Of a stretch of DNA of 64,000 nucleotides, positions 16,066-26,337 are shown one piece after another. The DNA is from Paenibacillus sp. GTDB taxonomy: Bacteria > Bacillota > Bacilli > Paenibacillales > Paenibacillaceae. Numbering within the stretch: position 1 is the first letter of the stretch; every line of letters starts with the position of its first letter. The stretch lies in the NCBI GenBank assembly GCA_031254035.1, contig JAIRVF010000069.1, positions 1 through 64,000 of the forward strand. Direction: 5' to 3'. Both the position numbers and the translations under genes were made by a program. Below the pieces are notes generated by a model, which saw nothing but the letters and a program-made list of their open reading frames with translations, did not search any database and was not told the DNA's origin.

Positions 16066-17485
16066 AAAGATTATGCACCGCCTCTTTAAAAATGCGTCCA
16101 CGTACCTCATAAGAGGAAAACATATCCCAGCTGGCACAAGCTGGAGACAGAAGTACGATGTCTCCTGGCATTGCTGCGGCTGCGGCTTCTTTTACAGCTT
16201 TGCGGAGCGTCTCGGCGGCGTCCTCAACATTATCGACGACAACAATATGCTTTAATCCCGCCATTTCGGCTGCTTTCGCAATTTTGGGCGCGGTTTGACC
16301 GAGAGCGACAACCGCCTTAACCCGCTCAGACAACACCGACACTAGGTCCATATAATCCGAACCGCGGTCGAGTCCTCCGGCGATCAATACGATAGGTGCT
16401 TTAAAGGAAGTTAGCGCCATCGTTGTCGCTTTGGAATTGGTTGCTTTGGAATTGTTGTAAAATGCGACACCATCCCGCTCCACGACATATTCCAAGCGGT
16501 GTTCAACACCTCGGAAGGAGGACAATGGGCCTTTTAACCGATCAAATGGTGCGCCAGCAGCGATGGCAATTGCACAGGCAGCAACCGCATTTGCGATATT
16601 AAATCGGCCTGGAATACCGACTTCCTCCACGGGGATGATATTCATTACTTGGCCATGTTCATCGCGATATACGATGTTCCGCGGCAATGTGTCCTCTACA
16701 TCTGGAATATAGGGCGGACTGACATAGACTCCTTCCACCAATTCCTCGTTGGTAGAGAAAGGCAGCAACTTCGCCTTGATGTAGGGAACAAGCTCGCGGC
16801 AGGTTGAATCATCCCAATTGAGGACTGCGGTATCTCCTTCTCCCTGATTTTTAAACATTTTCACTTTGGAAGAAACATAGTCTTCCATGCCTCCGTGATA
16901 ATCCAGATGCGTTTCCGCCACATTCAGCAGGCATCCGATGCGCGGTCTGAATTCATCAGTTCCTTTCAGCTGAAAGCTGCTGAGCTCGGTAACCATCCAA
17001 TTACCGCCATCCGCGTCTTGCGCGGCTTCGCAAAGAGGTGTTCCAATGTTTCCGGCAACAATGGGTCGCAAACCGGCTGCTTCCAGCATTTGGCCAACCC
17101 AGGTTGTCGTCGTCGTCTTCCCGTTGGAACCGGTAATTCCGATGATCGGAGCAATGCAAATATGGTAGGCGACTTCTACTTCGGTTACCACTTCAATGCC
17201 AAACTCCAGTGCTTTTTGTATAGGCTGCACCTTATAAGGAATCCCCGGATTTTTGACAAGCAGAGAAATACCGGGATGAACCAGATTCTCCGGATGACCG
17301 CCGCAAATGACGTTTATACCGAGCGCTTCCAGTTCCCCGGCTTCGGGACATTGTTCTCTATCTTTTTGATCGTTTACCGTTACTATCGCTCCATAACTGT
17401 GCAAAACCTTGGCAACTTGTACACCGCTTTTGGCCAAACCCAGTACGATGACTTCCTTATCCCTGTACAACTCTGGATGCTTCAT
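16064..17485 (-). CDS. murD: UDP-N-acetylmuramoyl-L-alanine:D-glutamate ligase MurD
   Basis: 473 residues. It has the N-terminal Rossmann-like UDP domain (KEVIVLGLAKSGVQVAKVL), the ATP loop GITGSNGKTTTTTWVG and the Mur ligase central domain with ETHLDYHGGMEDYVSSK. The C-terminal domain contains YNNSKATNSKATTMAL and LLSPACASWDMF. It adds D-Glu to UDP-MurNAc-L-Ala in the cytoplasm. It starts 3 nt after the mraY stop. Confidence 0.96.
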   Translation of the reverse strand: MKHPELYRDKEVIVLGLAKSGVQVAKVLHSYGAIVTVNDQKDREQCPEAGELEALGINVICGGHPENLVHPGISLLVKNPGIPYKVQPIQKALEFGIEVVTEVEVAYHICIAPIIGITGSNGKTTTTTWVGQMLEAAGLRPIVAGNIGTPLCEAAQDADGGNWMVTELSSFQLKGTDEFRPRIGCLLNVAETHLDYHGGMEDYVSSKVKMFKNQGEGDTAVLNWDDSTCRELVPYIKAKLLPFSTNEELVEGVYVSPPYIPDVEDTLPRNIVYRDEHGQVMNIIPVEEVGIPGRFNIANAVAACAIAIAAGAPFDRLKGPLSSFRGVEHRLEYVVERDGVAFYNNSKATNSKATTMALTSFKAPIVLIAGGLDRGSDYMDLVSVLSERVKAVVALGQTAPKIAKAAEMAGLKHIVVVDNVEDAAETLRKAVKEAAAAAMPGDIVLLSPACASWDMFSSYEVRGRIFKEAVHNL

Positions 17486-17488
17486 TGT

Positions 17489-18454
17489 CTACAACCCCTT
17501 GTTCAAGTAAAGTCCAATACTTGCGAGAATAATGCCTGCGAGCCAGAACGTGATAACGACACGCCATTCTGACCAACCTGACAATTCGAAGTGGTGGTGG
17601 ATCGGACTCATTTTAAAAATGCGCTTGCCTCTTGTTTTAAAAGACGCCACCTGAAGTACAACGGACAGCATTTCGATGACAAACACACCGCCGATAATGA
17701 TGAAAAGCAGCTCGGTTTTGGTCACGATCGCGATCGCGCCGATAGCGCCACCAATGCCGAGTGAACCCGTATCACCCATAAATACTTTGGCGGGATGCGC
17801 ATTAAATACCAGGAATCCAAGCACCGCGCCAATCATAGCCGCCGCACATACGGCTGCGGACAGAGACGTGGCTTGCATCGCCACAAGCGCAAAGGCGGCA
17901 AAGGCGATGGCACTCACCCCCGATAGCAGTCCGTCCAGGCCATCCGTAAAGTTGACCGCGTTGCTGATTGCCAGCATCATGATGACGATAAACGGATAAT
18001 AGAACCAGCCGCTCCAGTCGAAAGACCAGGAAGTACCGGGAACATGAATCGCCGTGCTGTGGCCGTTGAGGATCAGCAAGACACACATAATCCCCGCAAA
18101 AAGCAACTGGCCGATCAGTTTCTGGCGTGCCGTCAGACCAAGCGAGCGTTTAAATACGATTTTGATATAATCATCGAGAAATCCGATGAGGCCAAAACCC
18201 AATGTTGCCACAAGCAACACGTAAAAATCCGTATTAATGACCGAAAATTTCAAAAAGGACAATGTAAACGCCAAAATGATCACCACACCGCCCATCGTGG
18301 GCGTACCGGCTTTTTTCAAATGGCTCTGCGGGCCGTCGTCACGAACCTGCTGGCCAAATTTCATTCGCCGAAGCAGCGGAATCAGGAGCGGAGATGCAAT
18401 GACAGCGAGAATAAAAGAAACACCTATAGTTAATAGCAATAGTTGATAGTCCAT
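17489..18454 (-). CDS. mraY: Phospho-MurNAc-pentapeptide translocase MraY
   Basis: 321 residues, ten membrane helices. Signature loops are KKAGTPTMGGVVI, FLDDYIKI with the Asp pair, NAVNFTDGLDGLLSG and FMGDTGSLGIGGAIG, plus MSPIHHHFELSGW at the C-terminal cytoplasmic loop. It transfers phospho-MurNAc-pentapeptide to undecaprenyl phosphate, forming lipid I. It sits between murF and murD in the canonical order. Confidence 0.97.
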   Translation of the reverse strand: MDYQLLLLTIGVSFILAVIASPLLIPLLRRMKFGQQVRDDGPQSHLKKAGTPTMGGVVIILAFTLSFLKFSVINTDFYVLLVATLGFGLIGFLDDYIKIVFKRSLGLTARQKLIGQLLFAGIMCVLLILNGHSTAIHVPGTSWSFDWSGWFYYPFIVIMMLAISNAVNFTDGLDGLLSGVSAIAFAAFALVAMQATSLSAAVCAAAMIGAVLGFLVFNAHPAKVFMGDTGSLGIGGAIGAIAIVTKTELLFIIIGGVFVIEMLSVVLQVASFKTRGKRIFKMSPIHHHFELSGWSEWRVVITFWLAGIILASIGLYLNKGL

Positions 18455-18475
18455 GGATTCACCCCCTCCTTATGT

Positions 18476-19882
18476 TTAATTATGCAAGTCTTCCTTGACA
18501 AGAGCATCCACTATTTCTTCCAATTTCATACCACGTGATGCTTTGATCAGCACAACATCTTTCGGATGTACTTGCTTACAGAGGTGGGAAACGAGTTCTT
18601 TTTTGTCGTCAAAATGGTATACAGGCAGTTCCGGCCGTTTGAGCTGAGCAGCTTTTGCCATCTCTGCCGATAACGTCCCGAAAGTATAAAGCATATCTAC
18701 TTTACCGTCCGCTGCATATTCTCCAACTTCCGCGTGAAATTCAAATTCCTTCGGCCCAAGTTCCAGCATGTCCCCGAGCACGGCAATTTTATGGCGATGG
18801 CCATTCAAGCCATCCAGTACATCGATCGCCGCTTTCATGGCCAGCGGGCTGGCGTTATAAGCGTCATTCAGTACCGTGAGCCCGCTTGGAGCGGTTATTG
18901 GTTCGATGCGCATTCCGGTTAAATGAAGTCCGGAGAGTCCTTCGCGGATCTTCTCCTTGCCGATGCCGAAATAATCCGCAACCGCAAGCGCAGCGAGACA
19001 GTTGATCACGTTGTGCTGGCCAAGCAGCGGCAATTCAAGCCCTGCCTCCGGATGAAGATGCGTGGTAAAAATAACACCTTTGTTGTGGAACATCATGCCT
19101 GTTGGATAATCGTTGTTTTTGCCTTGATCCATGCCGAAGGCAAACGTCTTCAGCCCTTCCGGCTTGACAGTATCCTGCTCATCGAGCACAAGCGGAATCA
19201 GCGGCTCATCACCATTGTAAACCAGCACACCGCCTGGCTTCATGCCGCTCACGATTTCCAGCTTGGCACGGGCAATTTCGTGTCTTGACCCGAGCTGCAG
19301 CAGATGCGCTTCGCCGATATTGGTAATGACGGCTACTTCGGGATTGGCAATGGCAGACAGACTCTCGATCTCATGCCTTCCGCTCATGCCCATCTCCAGC
19401 ACGGCTATTTCCGTATCCGCTGGCATTTCCAGAATCGTCAGCGGAAGACCGATATGATTATTGAAATTCCCCCCGGTCTTGTGAACCTTAAAGGAAGTTT
19501 CCAAAAGAGAATAGATCATGTCCTTGGTCGTCGTTTTGCCATTGCTGCCCGTAATGCCAACAACACGGCAGCCGACTTCAGCCAAATAAGCTTTGGCCAT
19601 AGCTTGCAACGCGGCAAGCGTGTCCTCCACCAAGATAACGGGACCTTCCGGTGGAAGGCCGCGGTCACGCTGCCAGAGCACGCCGCTTGCGCCGCCTTGA
19701 AGCGCTGCCGCAGCAAAGGCATGGCCGTCGAACTTCTCCCCGACGAGCGGCACAAACAGTCTGCCAAAGACAAGCTTGCGGGAATCCGTAAAAACTCCGT
19801 TCACCTGTATATCATAATCATGGTCATGTGTAAGGGCTCCCCCGCACATGACCGCTACTTCGCCCAGCTTTTTCGTAATCAC
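18476..19882 (-). CDS. murF: UDP-MurNAc-tripeptide:D-alanyl-D-alanine ligase MurF
   Basis: 468 residues. The ATP loop is VVGITGSNGKTTTKDMIYSL and the MurF-specific region is GNFNNHIGLPLTILEMPADT. Also visible are EMGMSGRHEIESLSAIA, the conserved LNDAYNASPLAMKAAID and VLGDMLELG. It completes the cytoplasmic UDP-MurNAc-pentapeptide. It overlaps the murE stop by 4 nt (ATGA), implying translational coupling. Confidence 0.96.
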   Translation of the reverse strand: MITKKLGEVAVMCGGALTHDHDYDIQVNGVFTDSRKLVFGRLFVPLVGEKFDGHAFAAAALQGGASGVLWQRDRGLPPEGPVILVEDTLAALQAMAKAYLAEVGCRVVGITGSNGKTTTKDMIYSLLETSFKVHKTGGNFNNHIGLPLTILEMPADTEIAVLEMGMSGRHEIESLSAIANPEVAVITNIGEAHLLQLGSRHEIARAKLEIVSGMKPGGVLVYNGDEPLIPLVLDEQDTVKPEGLKTFAFGMDQGKNNDYPTGMMFHNKGVIFTTHLHPEAGLELPLLGQHNVINCLAALAVADYFGIGKEKIREGLSGLHLTGMRIEPITAPSGLTVLNDAYNASPLAMKAAIDVLDGLNGHRHKIAVLGDMLELGPKEFEFHAEVGEYAADGKVDMLYTFGTLSAEMAKAAQLKRPELPVYHFDDKKELVSHLCKQVHPKDVVLIKASRGMKLEEIVDALVKEDLHN

Positions 19883-21366
19883 TTATTCATACCCCTTATC
19901 GCTTCCTTGGCCACTACGCGATCGTCAAAATCGTATTTTGTATGCCCAATGATTTGGTAGGTCTCATGACCTTTCCCCGCAATCAATACTACATCGTCCG
20001 GGCTTGCCATTTCAATAGCATTTTGTATGGCCGCCCGCCGGTCCACGATGAGCTGATAACGCTCCTGCGGTACGGATTCCTCGATAAGCCCAGCCTCAAT
20101 ATCCTTTAGAATCAGGTCAGGATTTTCAGTCCGCGGGTTATCCGAAGTAACCATCACCACATCACTGTATTGCGCCGCCAGTTTGCCCATAATCGGACGT
20201 TTCGTACGGTCGCGGTCGCCGCCGCAGCCAAATACAGTAATGACCCGGCCTTTGGCGAATTCTTTCACCGTTTTTAACACATTTTCCAAACCGTCCGGCG
20301 TATGGGCATAATCCACTATCACCGCAAACGGCTGGCCTTCATCCACAGACTCCACACGTCCATCAACACCCGGTACCGATTCCAGGCTCCGTTTAATGCC
20401 ATCCAGCTCAAGGCCTTCAAGCAAACCTGCCGTAATCGCAGCCAGCGCATTGTATACATTGAATTTGCCGACCATTTTCAGTCCGATATCGGCGCTGCCC
20501 CGGAAAGTATCCACATGGAAAGACGTGCCTTGTGCTGTGATGGAGATATTCGATGCGCGGACATCTGCTTTTTCATCCAAGCCGTATGTAATGACTTCGG
20601 CGGCAGTCACCTTGGCAAAATAACTCGATGCCTTATCATCAGCATTCAACACGGCATATTTTCGCTGATTTTTTTGATGCTCAAATTTGTTTCCGAGCCG
20701 GGCAAAGAATAGCCCTTTGGCAGCCATGTAATCTTCCATTGTGTTATGGTAGTCCAAATGATCCTGGGTCAGGTTGGTGAATATCGCCGTACGGAAATCG
20801 GTTCCCTTCACACGTCCCTGCTCCAGCGCATGGGAGGAAACCTCCATCACGCAACATTGCACGCCATTCGCAGACATATCATCCAGGGAGCGCTGCAGTT
20901 CAAGCGCTTCGGGCGTCGTTCCGGACATTGGGAACGTACGGCCTCCGTAACGCATTTGGATCGTACCGATTAAACCGGTCGATACCGCATGATCGTTCAT
21001 CATTTTTTCAATCAGGTACGTCGTTGTTGTCTTCCCGTTGGTTCCGGTTACGCCGATCATTTTCATATGGGAACTCGGGGAACCGAAAAAGGTGTCCGCC
21101 ATCACGGCCATAGCATAACGGCTATCTTTGACGATAACCTGTGGAAGGTCAATATCAAGCTGCCGTTCCACGATGAGCGCTGCGGCGCCTTGTTCAGCCG
21201 CCTGCGCAGCATAATTATGACCGTCCACCGTATGACCGGGTAAACAGATAAATACATCTCCCGGCGCAACTTTGCGCGAGTCGGTCTCAAGACCGGTGAT
21301 GGTGATGTCCCCGCTTCCTATGATTTGTGCTATTGTTAGCGTTGAAGCCAGTTCGTTCAATTTCAT
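19879..21366 (-). CDS. murE: UDP-MurNAc-dipeptide:meso-diaminopimelate ligase MurE
   Basis: 495 residues. The ATP loop is MIGVTGTNGKTTTTYLIEKM; other motifs are GTTPEALELQ, EVSSHALEQGRV, DHLDYHNTMEDY and FGCGGDRDRTKRP. The C-terminal specificity motif is DNPR (VTSDNPRTENP), which selects meso-diaminopimelate rather than lysine and so predicts A1gamma-type peptidoglycan. It follows spoVD by 66 nt and overlaps murF by 4 nt. Confidence 0.97.
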   Translation of the reverse strand: MKLNELASTLTIAQIIGSGDITITGLETDSRKVAPGDVFICLPGHTVDGHNYAAQAAEQGAAALIVERQLDIDLPQVIVKDSRYAMAVMADTFFGSPSSHMKMIGVTGTNGKTTTTYLIEKMMNDHAVSTGLIGTIQMRYGGRTFPMSGTTPEALELQRSLDDMSANGVQCCVMEVSSHALEQGRVKGTDFRTAIFTNLTQDHLDYHNTMEDYMAAKGLFFARLGNKFEHQKNQRKYAVLNADDKASSYFAKVTAAEVITYGLDEKADVRASNISITAQGTSFHVDTFRGSADIGLKMVGKFNVYNALAAITAGLLEGLELDGIKRSLESVPGVDGRVESVDEGQPFAVIVDYAHTPDGLENVLKTVKEFAKGRVITVFGCGGDRDRTKRPIMGKLAAQYSDVVMVTSDNPRTENPDLILKDIEAGLIEESVPQERYQLIVDRRAAIQNAIEMASPDDVVLIAGKGHETYQIIGHTKYDFDDRVVAKEAIRGMNK

Positions 21367-21432
21367 TACATATCCCTCGCTCTAGTTCTATTATCGTCCA
21401 CTGCTGCGATGATTAAGACTTTAATTGGGAGC

Positions 21433-23373
21433 TCAATTTTGCTCTTTCTTTTCGGGATTGGCCCCCATATATATGCGGATGGTCGATCCCCGTTCCACGC
21501 GGCTGCCCGGCTTTGGAGCCTGGCTGATCACGGTGCTACCAGTGCCTGATTTCGCCAGCGTGAAGTTCATGTTCAAATCTTCGTACAGATCCTGTACAGT
21601 CGCCCCAACCAGATCCGGAACGGTAACAGTCGGTGTATCGCCATATCTGTAGTTCTTCGGCATCTGATCTTTGCGTACCGGCACCTTCAGCACCTCAAGC
21701 GAATCCTTCATAATATGCTGCACGATCGGTGCCGCCACTACGCCCCCGAACTGAATTCCAGCCGGATTGTCCACAGCGGTATACACCACGATCTGGGGGT
21801 CGTCAGCCGGCGCGAAAGCAATAAAGGAAACGATATGTTCCGTTGAGGAGTATCTTCCATTCACTACAATCTGTGCGGTACCCGTTTTCCCCCCGACCCG
21901 GTACCCGTCAATGAAGGCCGGACGCCCGGTGCCATTAGCCACGACGCTTTCCAGCGCCTCACGTACCTGCTTCGATGTCTCCTCGGAGATGACTTGTCTG
22001 ACCAGCTGCGGCTTGTTTTCGCTAACCGTTTCACCCGTCTCGGGATTTACCCAGGCTTTAGCCACGTAAGGTTTAAACAGCTTGCCGCCATTAATAGCCG
22101 CTGACACAGCAGCTACCTGCTGAATTGGCGTAACTGATACTCCCTGTCCGAAAGCGGTAGTCGCCAGTTCAACCGGACCGACCCTTGAGAGTTTGAACAG
22201 GATACCGTTCCCTTCTCCGTTCAAATCGATCCCCGTTTTCGAACCGAAACCAAAATTGCGGATATACTGAAATAACGTATCTTTCCCCAGTCTGTTACCA
22301 AGCGTGACAAAACCAGGGTTGCAGGAATTTTCCACAACCTGCATAAAAGTTTCGCTGCCATGTCCGCCACGCTTCCAGCACTTCAGCGTTGCTCCGCCGA
22401 TTTTGATATAACCTGGATCAAAAAACTGCTCGTTTTTCAAATCCACCTTCTTTTCCTGTAGCGCCGCCGCAAGCGTAATGATCTTGAAGGTAGAACCTGG
22501 TTCGTAGGTCATCCAGATTGGCAGGTTGCGATTATACACCTCCGGAGCATATTCTTTATAACTGCCCGGTTCATACCCCGGTCTGCTGGCCATCGCATAT
22601 ATTTCGCCTGTCTTCGGATTCATAGCTATAGACCAGGCGCCTCTGGCCTGATACTGGACCATTGCCTGATCCAGCTCCCGTTCCATGATCGATTGGATAG
22701 ATTTGTCGATAGTCAGCTGCAGATTAAGCCCATCCTTCGGAGCATCGTATTTTTCAGATGAACCTGGCATAATACGTCCGCCAGCATCCGATAAATATGA
22801 GATACTTCCATTGATGCCATTCAGCTTGCTGTCATATCTTTGCTCGACACCGGTCAAACCTTGATTGTCTATTCCTGTAAAACCTAGAATATGGCTTGCA
22901 AGATCCCCATAAGGATAATACCTCTTATTGTCCTCCGCAACAACGATACCCGGCAGATTTAAATCACGAATTTTCTGAGCAAGCTCCATCGTAATTTTGC
23001 GTCCACCGGGTTGTAGTTTCACACTTGATTCCCTTTTTGTAATCGTCTTTTTAACCTTTTCCTCTGTCATCCCAAGAAGCGGCGCCAGCAACTTCGCAGT
23101 TTTGTCCGGATCTTTCACCTGCACGGGTACCGCCATAACGGTCGGCGAACTGACGTTGTAAGCGAGCACGGAGCCGTTCCGGTCCTGAATCTCTCCCCTT
23201 TTGGCTGTGGACGGAATCTGTCTTCTCCAGTTATCTTCCGCTTTAGCTGAGAGCTCCGCTCCCTTGCCAAGTTGAACATACGCGAGCCTTCCTATTATAG
23301 CAACAAACAGCAAGCCAAGAACCGTCAAACTCACCAGCAGTCTGCGTCTGCGCGTTACATTCGATACCTTCAC
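21433..23373 (-). CDS. spoVD: Class B penicillin-binding protein SpoVD
   Basis: 646 residues. It has a short basic cytoplasmic tail, a membrane anchor at about 12-33 and a PBP dimerisation domain. The transpeptidase has STFK (Ser294), SCN (350-352) and KTGT (Lys496). One PASTA domain lies at about 578-640 (TVTVPDLVGATVQDLYEDLN). A single PASTA and the position next to pbp2B and murE identify it as SpoVD, which cross-links spore cortex. The -35/-10 of a possible SigE promoter was not found in the 85-nt upstream gap. Confidence 0.93.
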   Translation of the reverse strand: MKVSNVTRRRRLLVSLTVLGLLFVAIIGRLAYVQLGKGAELSAKAEDNWRRQIPSTAKRGEIQDRNGSVLAYNVSSPTVMAVPVQVKDPDKTAKLLAPLLGMTEEKVKKTITKRESSVKLQPGGRKITMELAQKIRDLNLPGIVVAEDNKRYYPYGDLASHILGFTGIDNQGLTGVEQRYDSKLNGINGSISYLSDAGGRIMPGSSEKYDAPKDGLNLQLTIDKSIQSIMERELDQAMVQYQARGAWSIAMNPKTGEIYAMASRPGYEPGSYKEYAPEVYNRNLPIWMTYEPGSTFKIITLAAALQEKKVDLKNEQFFDPGYIKIGGATLKCWKRGGHGSETFMQVVENSCNPGFVTLGNRLGKDTLFQYIRNFGFGSKTGIDLNGEGNGILFKLSRVGPVELATTAFGQGVSVTPIQQVAAVSAAINGGKLFKPYVAKAWVNPETGETVSENKPQLVRQVISEETSKQVREALESVVANGTGRPAFIDGYRVGGKTGTAQIVVNGRYSSTEHIVSFIAFAPADDPQIVVYTAVDNPAGIQFGGVVAAPIVQHIMKDSLEVLKVPVRKDQMPKNYRYGDTPTVTVPDLVGATVQDLYEDLNMNFTLAKSGTGSTVISQAPKPGSRVERGSTIRIYMGANPEKKEQN

Positions 23374-23458
23374 TGTTATTCCTCCCTGCTTATCCTAATA
23401 ATCATGACCGCTATTCCTATCATGTTATTCGGGACAAACAAGGGATAGAACAAGCTGT

Positions 23459-25852
23459 TTAATGGTCGTTGTTCTTGCCGTTTGTTTTGCCTGAAGAGGA
23501 TTTGCCAGAACTCGATTTACCTGAGTTCGATTTACCTGAGCTCGATTTGCCCGAACTCTCGGAGGATTTTCCTGAAACAGAATCATCCGTTTTTTGATCT
23601 TCCGTGGAAGCCGTATCTTCAGGTCCGCCACCGTCGCCATCTGTATTAGCATCAGATCCGTTTGGATCGTATGCAGGTTTCAAGTTCAACTGAACGATAA
23701 CTTTGCCATCCCGGTTCGTTACCTTCTGACTAGTAACATATCCTTCGCCGCTTACATTCACCGCTGCTTTTATCAGTGTCAGCACATCCAAAGCATCGCG
23801 CAAGGATGCTCCGGTAAGATCCGGAATATCCATCGCTTTATCGGTTTCGGTCAGCAGGTAAATGCGTTGCCCGGGATTTAGCGGTGTCCCTTTCGCTGGG
23901 AACTGCTTAGTAACCGTCGCACCATTGCCGAGCGTATCAAACGCGATGCCGGACTTGAGCAGCTGTTTCTCGGCGTCCTTCACGTTTTTCTTAACCATAT
24001 CTGGTGCAGGCTGACGAGTTTGCGCTTGAACAGCTTCGTTTTTTTCGTTTTTATTGTTGGATTCCGTTTTAGTTGTGGTTTTAGGAACTCCCATATATTG
24101 CAGGGATTGCGACACGATCTTTTTAAAGACCGGAGCGGCAACTCTACCACCGCCCGCTGTTGGATCGTTAGGCTGGTCCATGATCACAATGACGGATATT
24201 TTCGGGTCGTTGACCGGAGCAAACCCGATAAAGGAAACGACTGATTTGGAATAATCCGGTAGCTTGTTCTTCCCGTATTTTACGGCAGTGCCCGTTTTAC
24301 CTGCGACCCTGTATCCATCAATATATGCATTACGCCCTGTGCCATCTTTCTGATCCGCGACAACCTGTTCCAAATATCCGCTGGTCTCCTTCGCGGCTTC
24401 CGGCGAGATTACCTGATGGCCGGCGTCCGGTGTGTAAGGTTCCAAATTCCCCGTATTCGGATCATACTTTTCTTTAATGATTTGCGGCTTGAGCAGCTTG
24501 CCTCCGTTAGCCACAGCGCTGATCGCCGCAAGCTGCTGGATTGGCGTAACGGATACGCCGTGGCCGTAAGACGCGGTAGCCGTTTCGACCGGACCGGGCA
24601 ATCTGATTACCGTCGTAATCTCACCGGGAAGATCGATGCCCGTCTTTTTACCGAATCCAAAATCCGCTATATACTTCAACAGCCGTTCCTTGCCAAGCAT
24701 TTCACCCAGCTTAACAAAAGCTACGTTACTGGACTTTTTAACGCCTTTTAAGTAAGAAATATTTCCCCAACCTGAACGGTTGATGTCATGAAGAGGAGTC
24801 TTCGTGCCGGGAACTATAATTGTGCCGGATTTATATGTATCACCCGGCTTAAACAGTTTTTCCTGCACCGCTGCAGCCAATGTGACAATTTTAAAGGTAG
24901 AACCAGGTTCATACGTCGCTTTGACGGCATAATTGAAAGTATTCTGTGGATCGTAATTCCAATACGTATTTGGATCAAATGTCGGCAAATTGGCCATGCC
25001 GAGAATTTCCATCGTTTTCGGATCCGCCGCGATGACCGTCATACTGATCGGCTGGTATTTATCATATGCTTCTTTCATCGCTTCTTCGATATAATACTGG
25101 ATTGTATCGTCAATCGTCAGCTTAATATTTTTACCATTGACAGGAGGATTATAAAACCCATCGGAATTGGGGAGCTTGTCGCCCGCTGTATCCGACTCAT
25201 ATTTCAGATACCCGGGAGTTCCTTTCAGTTCCTTGTTCATGTAGATCTCAAGCCCAGCGACGGGATTTCCTTGACGGTCCGTATACCCTAGCACATGAGA
25301 GGCTAATGATCCTTTAGGATAATAACGTTTGGATTCTTTTATTGTGTCTAGGCCAGTTTCCTGGCCTTTCTTTTTCCCTTTTAACGCTTCTTTCAGTTGT
25401 TCGTTCAACTTGTCGATTTGCGCCTTTTTGTTCTCATCGATCTTCAAGCCTTCATTGCGGACTTCACGGCTTTTCGCATAACCCTCAATACCTGTTGTAG
25501 GATCCTTCGTCTTTACATTTATAATTTCTTTCAGCTCATTTACATCTTTACCCAAAGTTTGGTGAAGGCCGTCCACGATCATATCTTCCAGGCCGTTGGC
25601 CTGAATGACCTTTGGACTGACAACTACCGTGTATGCGGGCGCATTGATAGCAAGCGCATCCCCATTCCGGTCCGAGATCGTCCCCCGCTCTGCCGGAATA
25701 ACCGATTCCTTAACCCATTTTTTGACGCCTTGCTCATGCCACCAATTCCCCTGTACGATTTGCAGCGTAAATATTCGAGCAAACAAAACAACAAAAAGGA
25801 GGGTGATGAATCCTCCTAGAAGCAATGTGCGAACTTTTATTCTTTTTACCAT
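23459..25852 (-). CDS. pbpB: Class B penicillin-binding protein PBP2B with Ser/Gly/Lys tail
   Basis: 797 residues. Membrane anchor at about 8-30, dimerisation domain, and a transpeptidase with STFK (Ser318), SSN (374-376) and KTGT (Lys519). Two C-terminal PASTA-like domains lie at about 615-670 and 673-725. This is the essential divisome transpeptidase, partner of FtsL/DivIB/DivIC. After the PASTA pair comes an acidic linker and a low-complexity tail (about 760-797) of repeated SSGK units ending in GKNNDH. The tail is not part of the usual family architecture and may be recent repeat expansion. Confidence 0.93.
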   Translation of the reverse strand: MVKRIKVRTLLLGGFITLLFVVLFARIFTLQIVQGNWWHEQGVKKWVKESVIPAERGTISDRNGDALAINAPAYTVVVSPKVIQANGLEDMIVDGLHQTLGKDVNELKEIINVKTKDPTTGIEGYAKSREVRNEGLKIDENKKAQIDKLNEQLKEALKGKKKGQETGLDTIKESKRYYPKGSLASHVLGYTDRQGNPVAGLEIYMNKELKGTPGYLKYESDTAGDKLPNSDGFYNPPVNGKNIKLTIDDTIQYYIEEAMKEAYDKYQPISMTVIAADPKTMEILGMANLPTFDPNTYWNYDPQNTFNYAVKATYEPGSTFKIVTLAAAVQEKLFKPGDTYKSGTIIVPGTKTPLHDINRSGWGNISYLKGVKKSSNVAFVKLGEMLGKERLLKYIADFGFGKKTGIDLPGEITTVIRLPGPVETATASYGHGVSVTPIQQLAAISAVANGGKLLKPQIIKEKYDPNTGNLEPYTPDAGHQVISPEAAKETSGYLEQVVADQKDGTGRNAYIDGYRVAGKTGTAVKYGKNKLPDYSKSVVSFIGFAPVNDPKISVIVIMDQPNDPTAGGGRVAAPVFKKIVSQSLQYMGVPKTTTKTESNNKNEKNEAVQAQTRQPAPDMVKKNVKDAEKQLLKSGIAFDTLGNGATVTKQFPAKGTPLNPGQRIYLLTETDKAMDIPDLTGASLRDALDVLTLIKAAVNVSGEGYVTSQKVTNRDGKVIVQLNLKPAYDPNGSDANTDGDGGGPEDTASTEDQKTDDSVSGKSSESSGKSSSGKSNSGKSSSGKSSSGKTNGKNNDH

Positions 25853-25871
25853 ACCTCAACCCTCACATGCC

Positions 25872-26294
25872 CTATTTTTTTGCGTCATCCAGCCCGCCTA
25901 CTGAACTGGCGATATTGGAGGAAATTGGCGCACGCTCCACATGAATTGCCTGACCGGTTGGTTCCTGGTATCCCAGTTTTTTTGCTTCATCGCGGATACC
26001 AACTTCAAGCTGCTGCTTCTGAACCTTCAGCATTTTGATTTCCGCCTTCGAATTTTTTATCGCTTTTTCCGCTTTCTGGTATTCCTTGTTCAGTCCGTAG
26101 ATGTTCGCGTTTTGCCAGATGATCAGGCTTGCAACCATGACACATACAACGACGGAGAGCAGATACAACAACTTCTCTTTAATAGGAAGGTGTGTACGGC
26201 GTGTTACGACCATCGTCTTTTCCCGGTAACCGGGAGATGTGCGCTTAGACTGTGTTTGTTCTTTTACTGCCAAGTTACCACGGGTGTAGGCCAT
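25872..26294 (-). CDS. ftsL: Cell division protein FtsL
   Basis: 140 residues, bitopic. It has a basic N-terminal cytoplasmic region, one membrane helix at about 42-62 (LLYLLSVVVCVMVASLIIWQ) and an extracytoplasmic leucine-zipper-like coiled coil at about 68-110 (EYQKAEKAIKNSKAEIKMLK). It pairs with DivIC and links to DivIB and PBP2B. FtsL proteins diverge quickly, so the call rests on topology, size and position between rsmH and pbpB. Confidence 0.88.
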   Translation of the reverse strand: MAYTRGNLAVKEQTQSKRTSPGYREKTMVVTRRTHLPIKEKLLYLLSVVVCVMVASLIIWQNANIYGLNKEYQKAEKAIKNSKAEIKMLKVQKQQLEVGIRDEAKKLGYQEPTGQAIHVERAPISSNIASSVGGLDDAKK

Positions 26295-26337
26295 GTCTTC
26301 TTCCCCTTCATCATAGTCTTACGCTTTTTTCAAGAGA

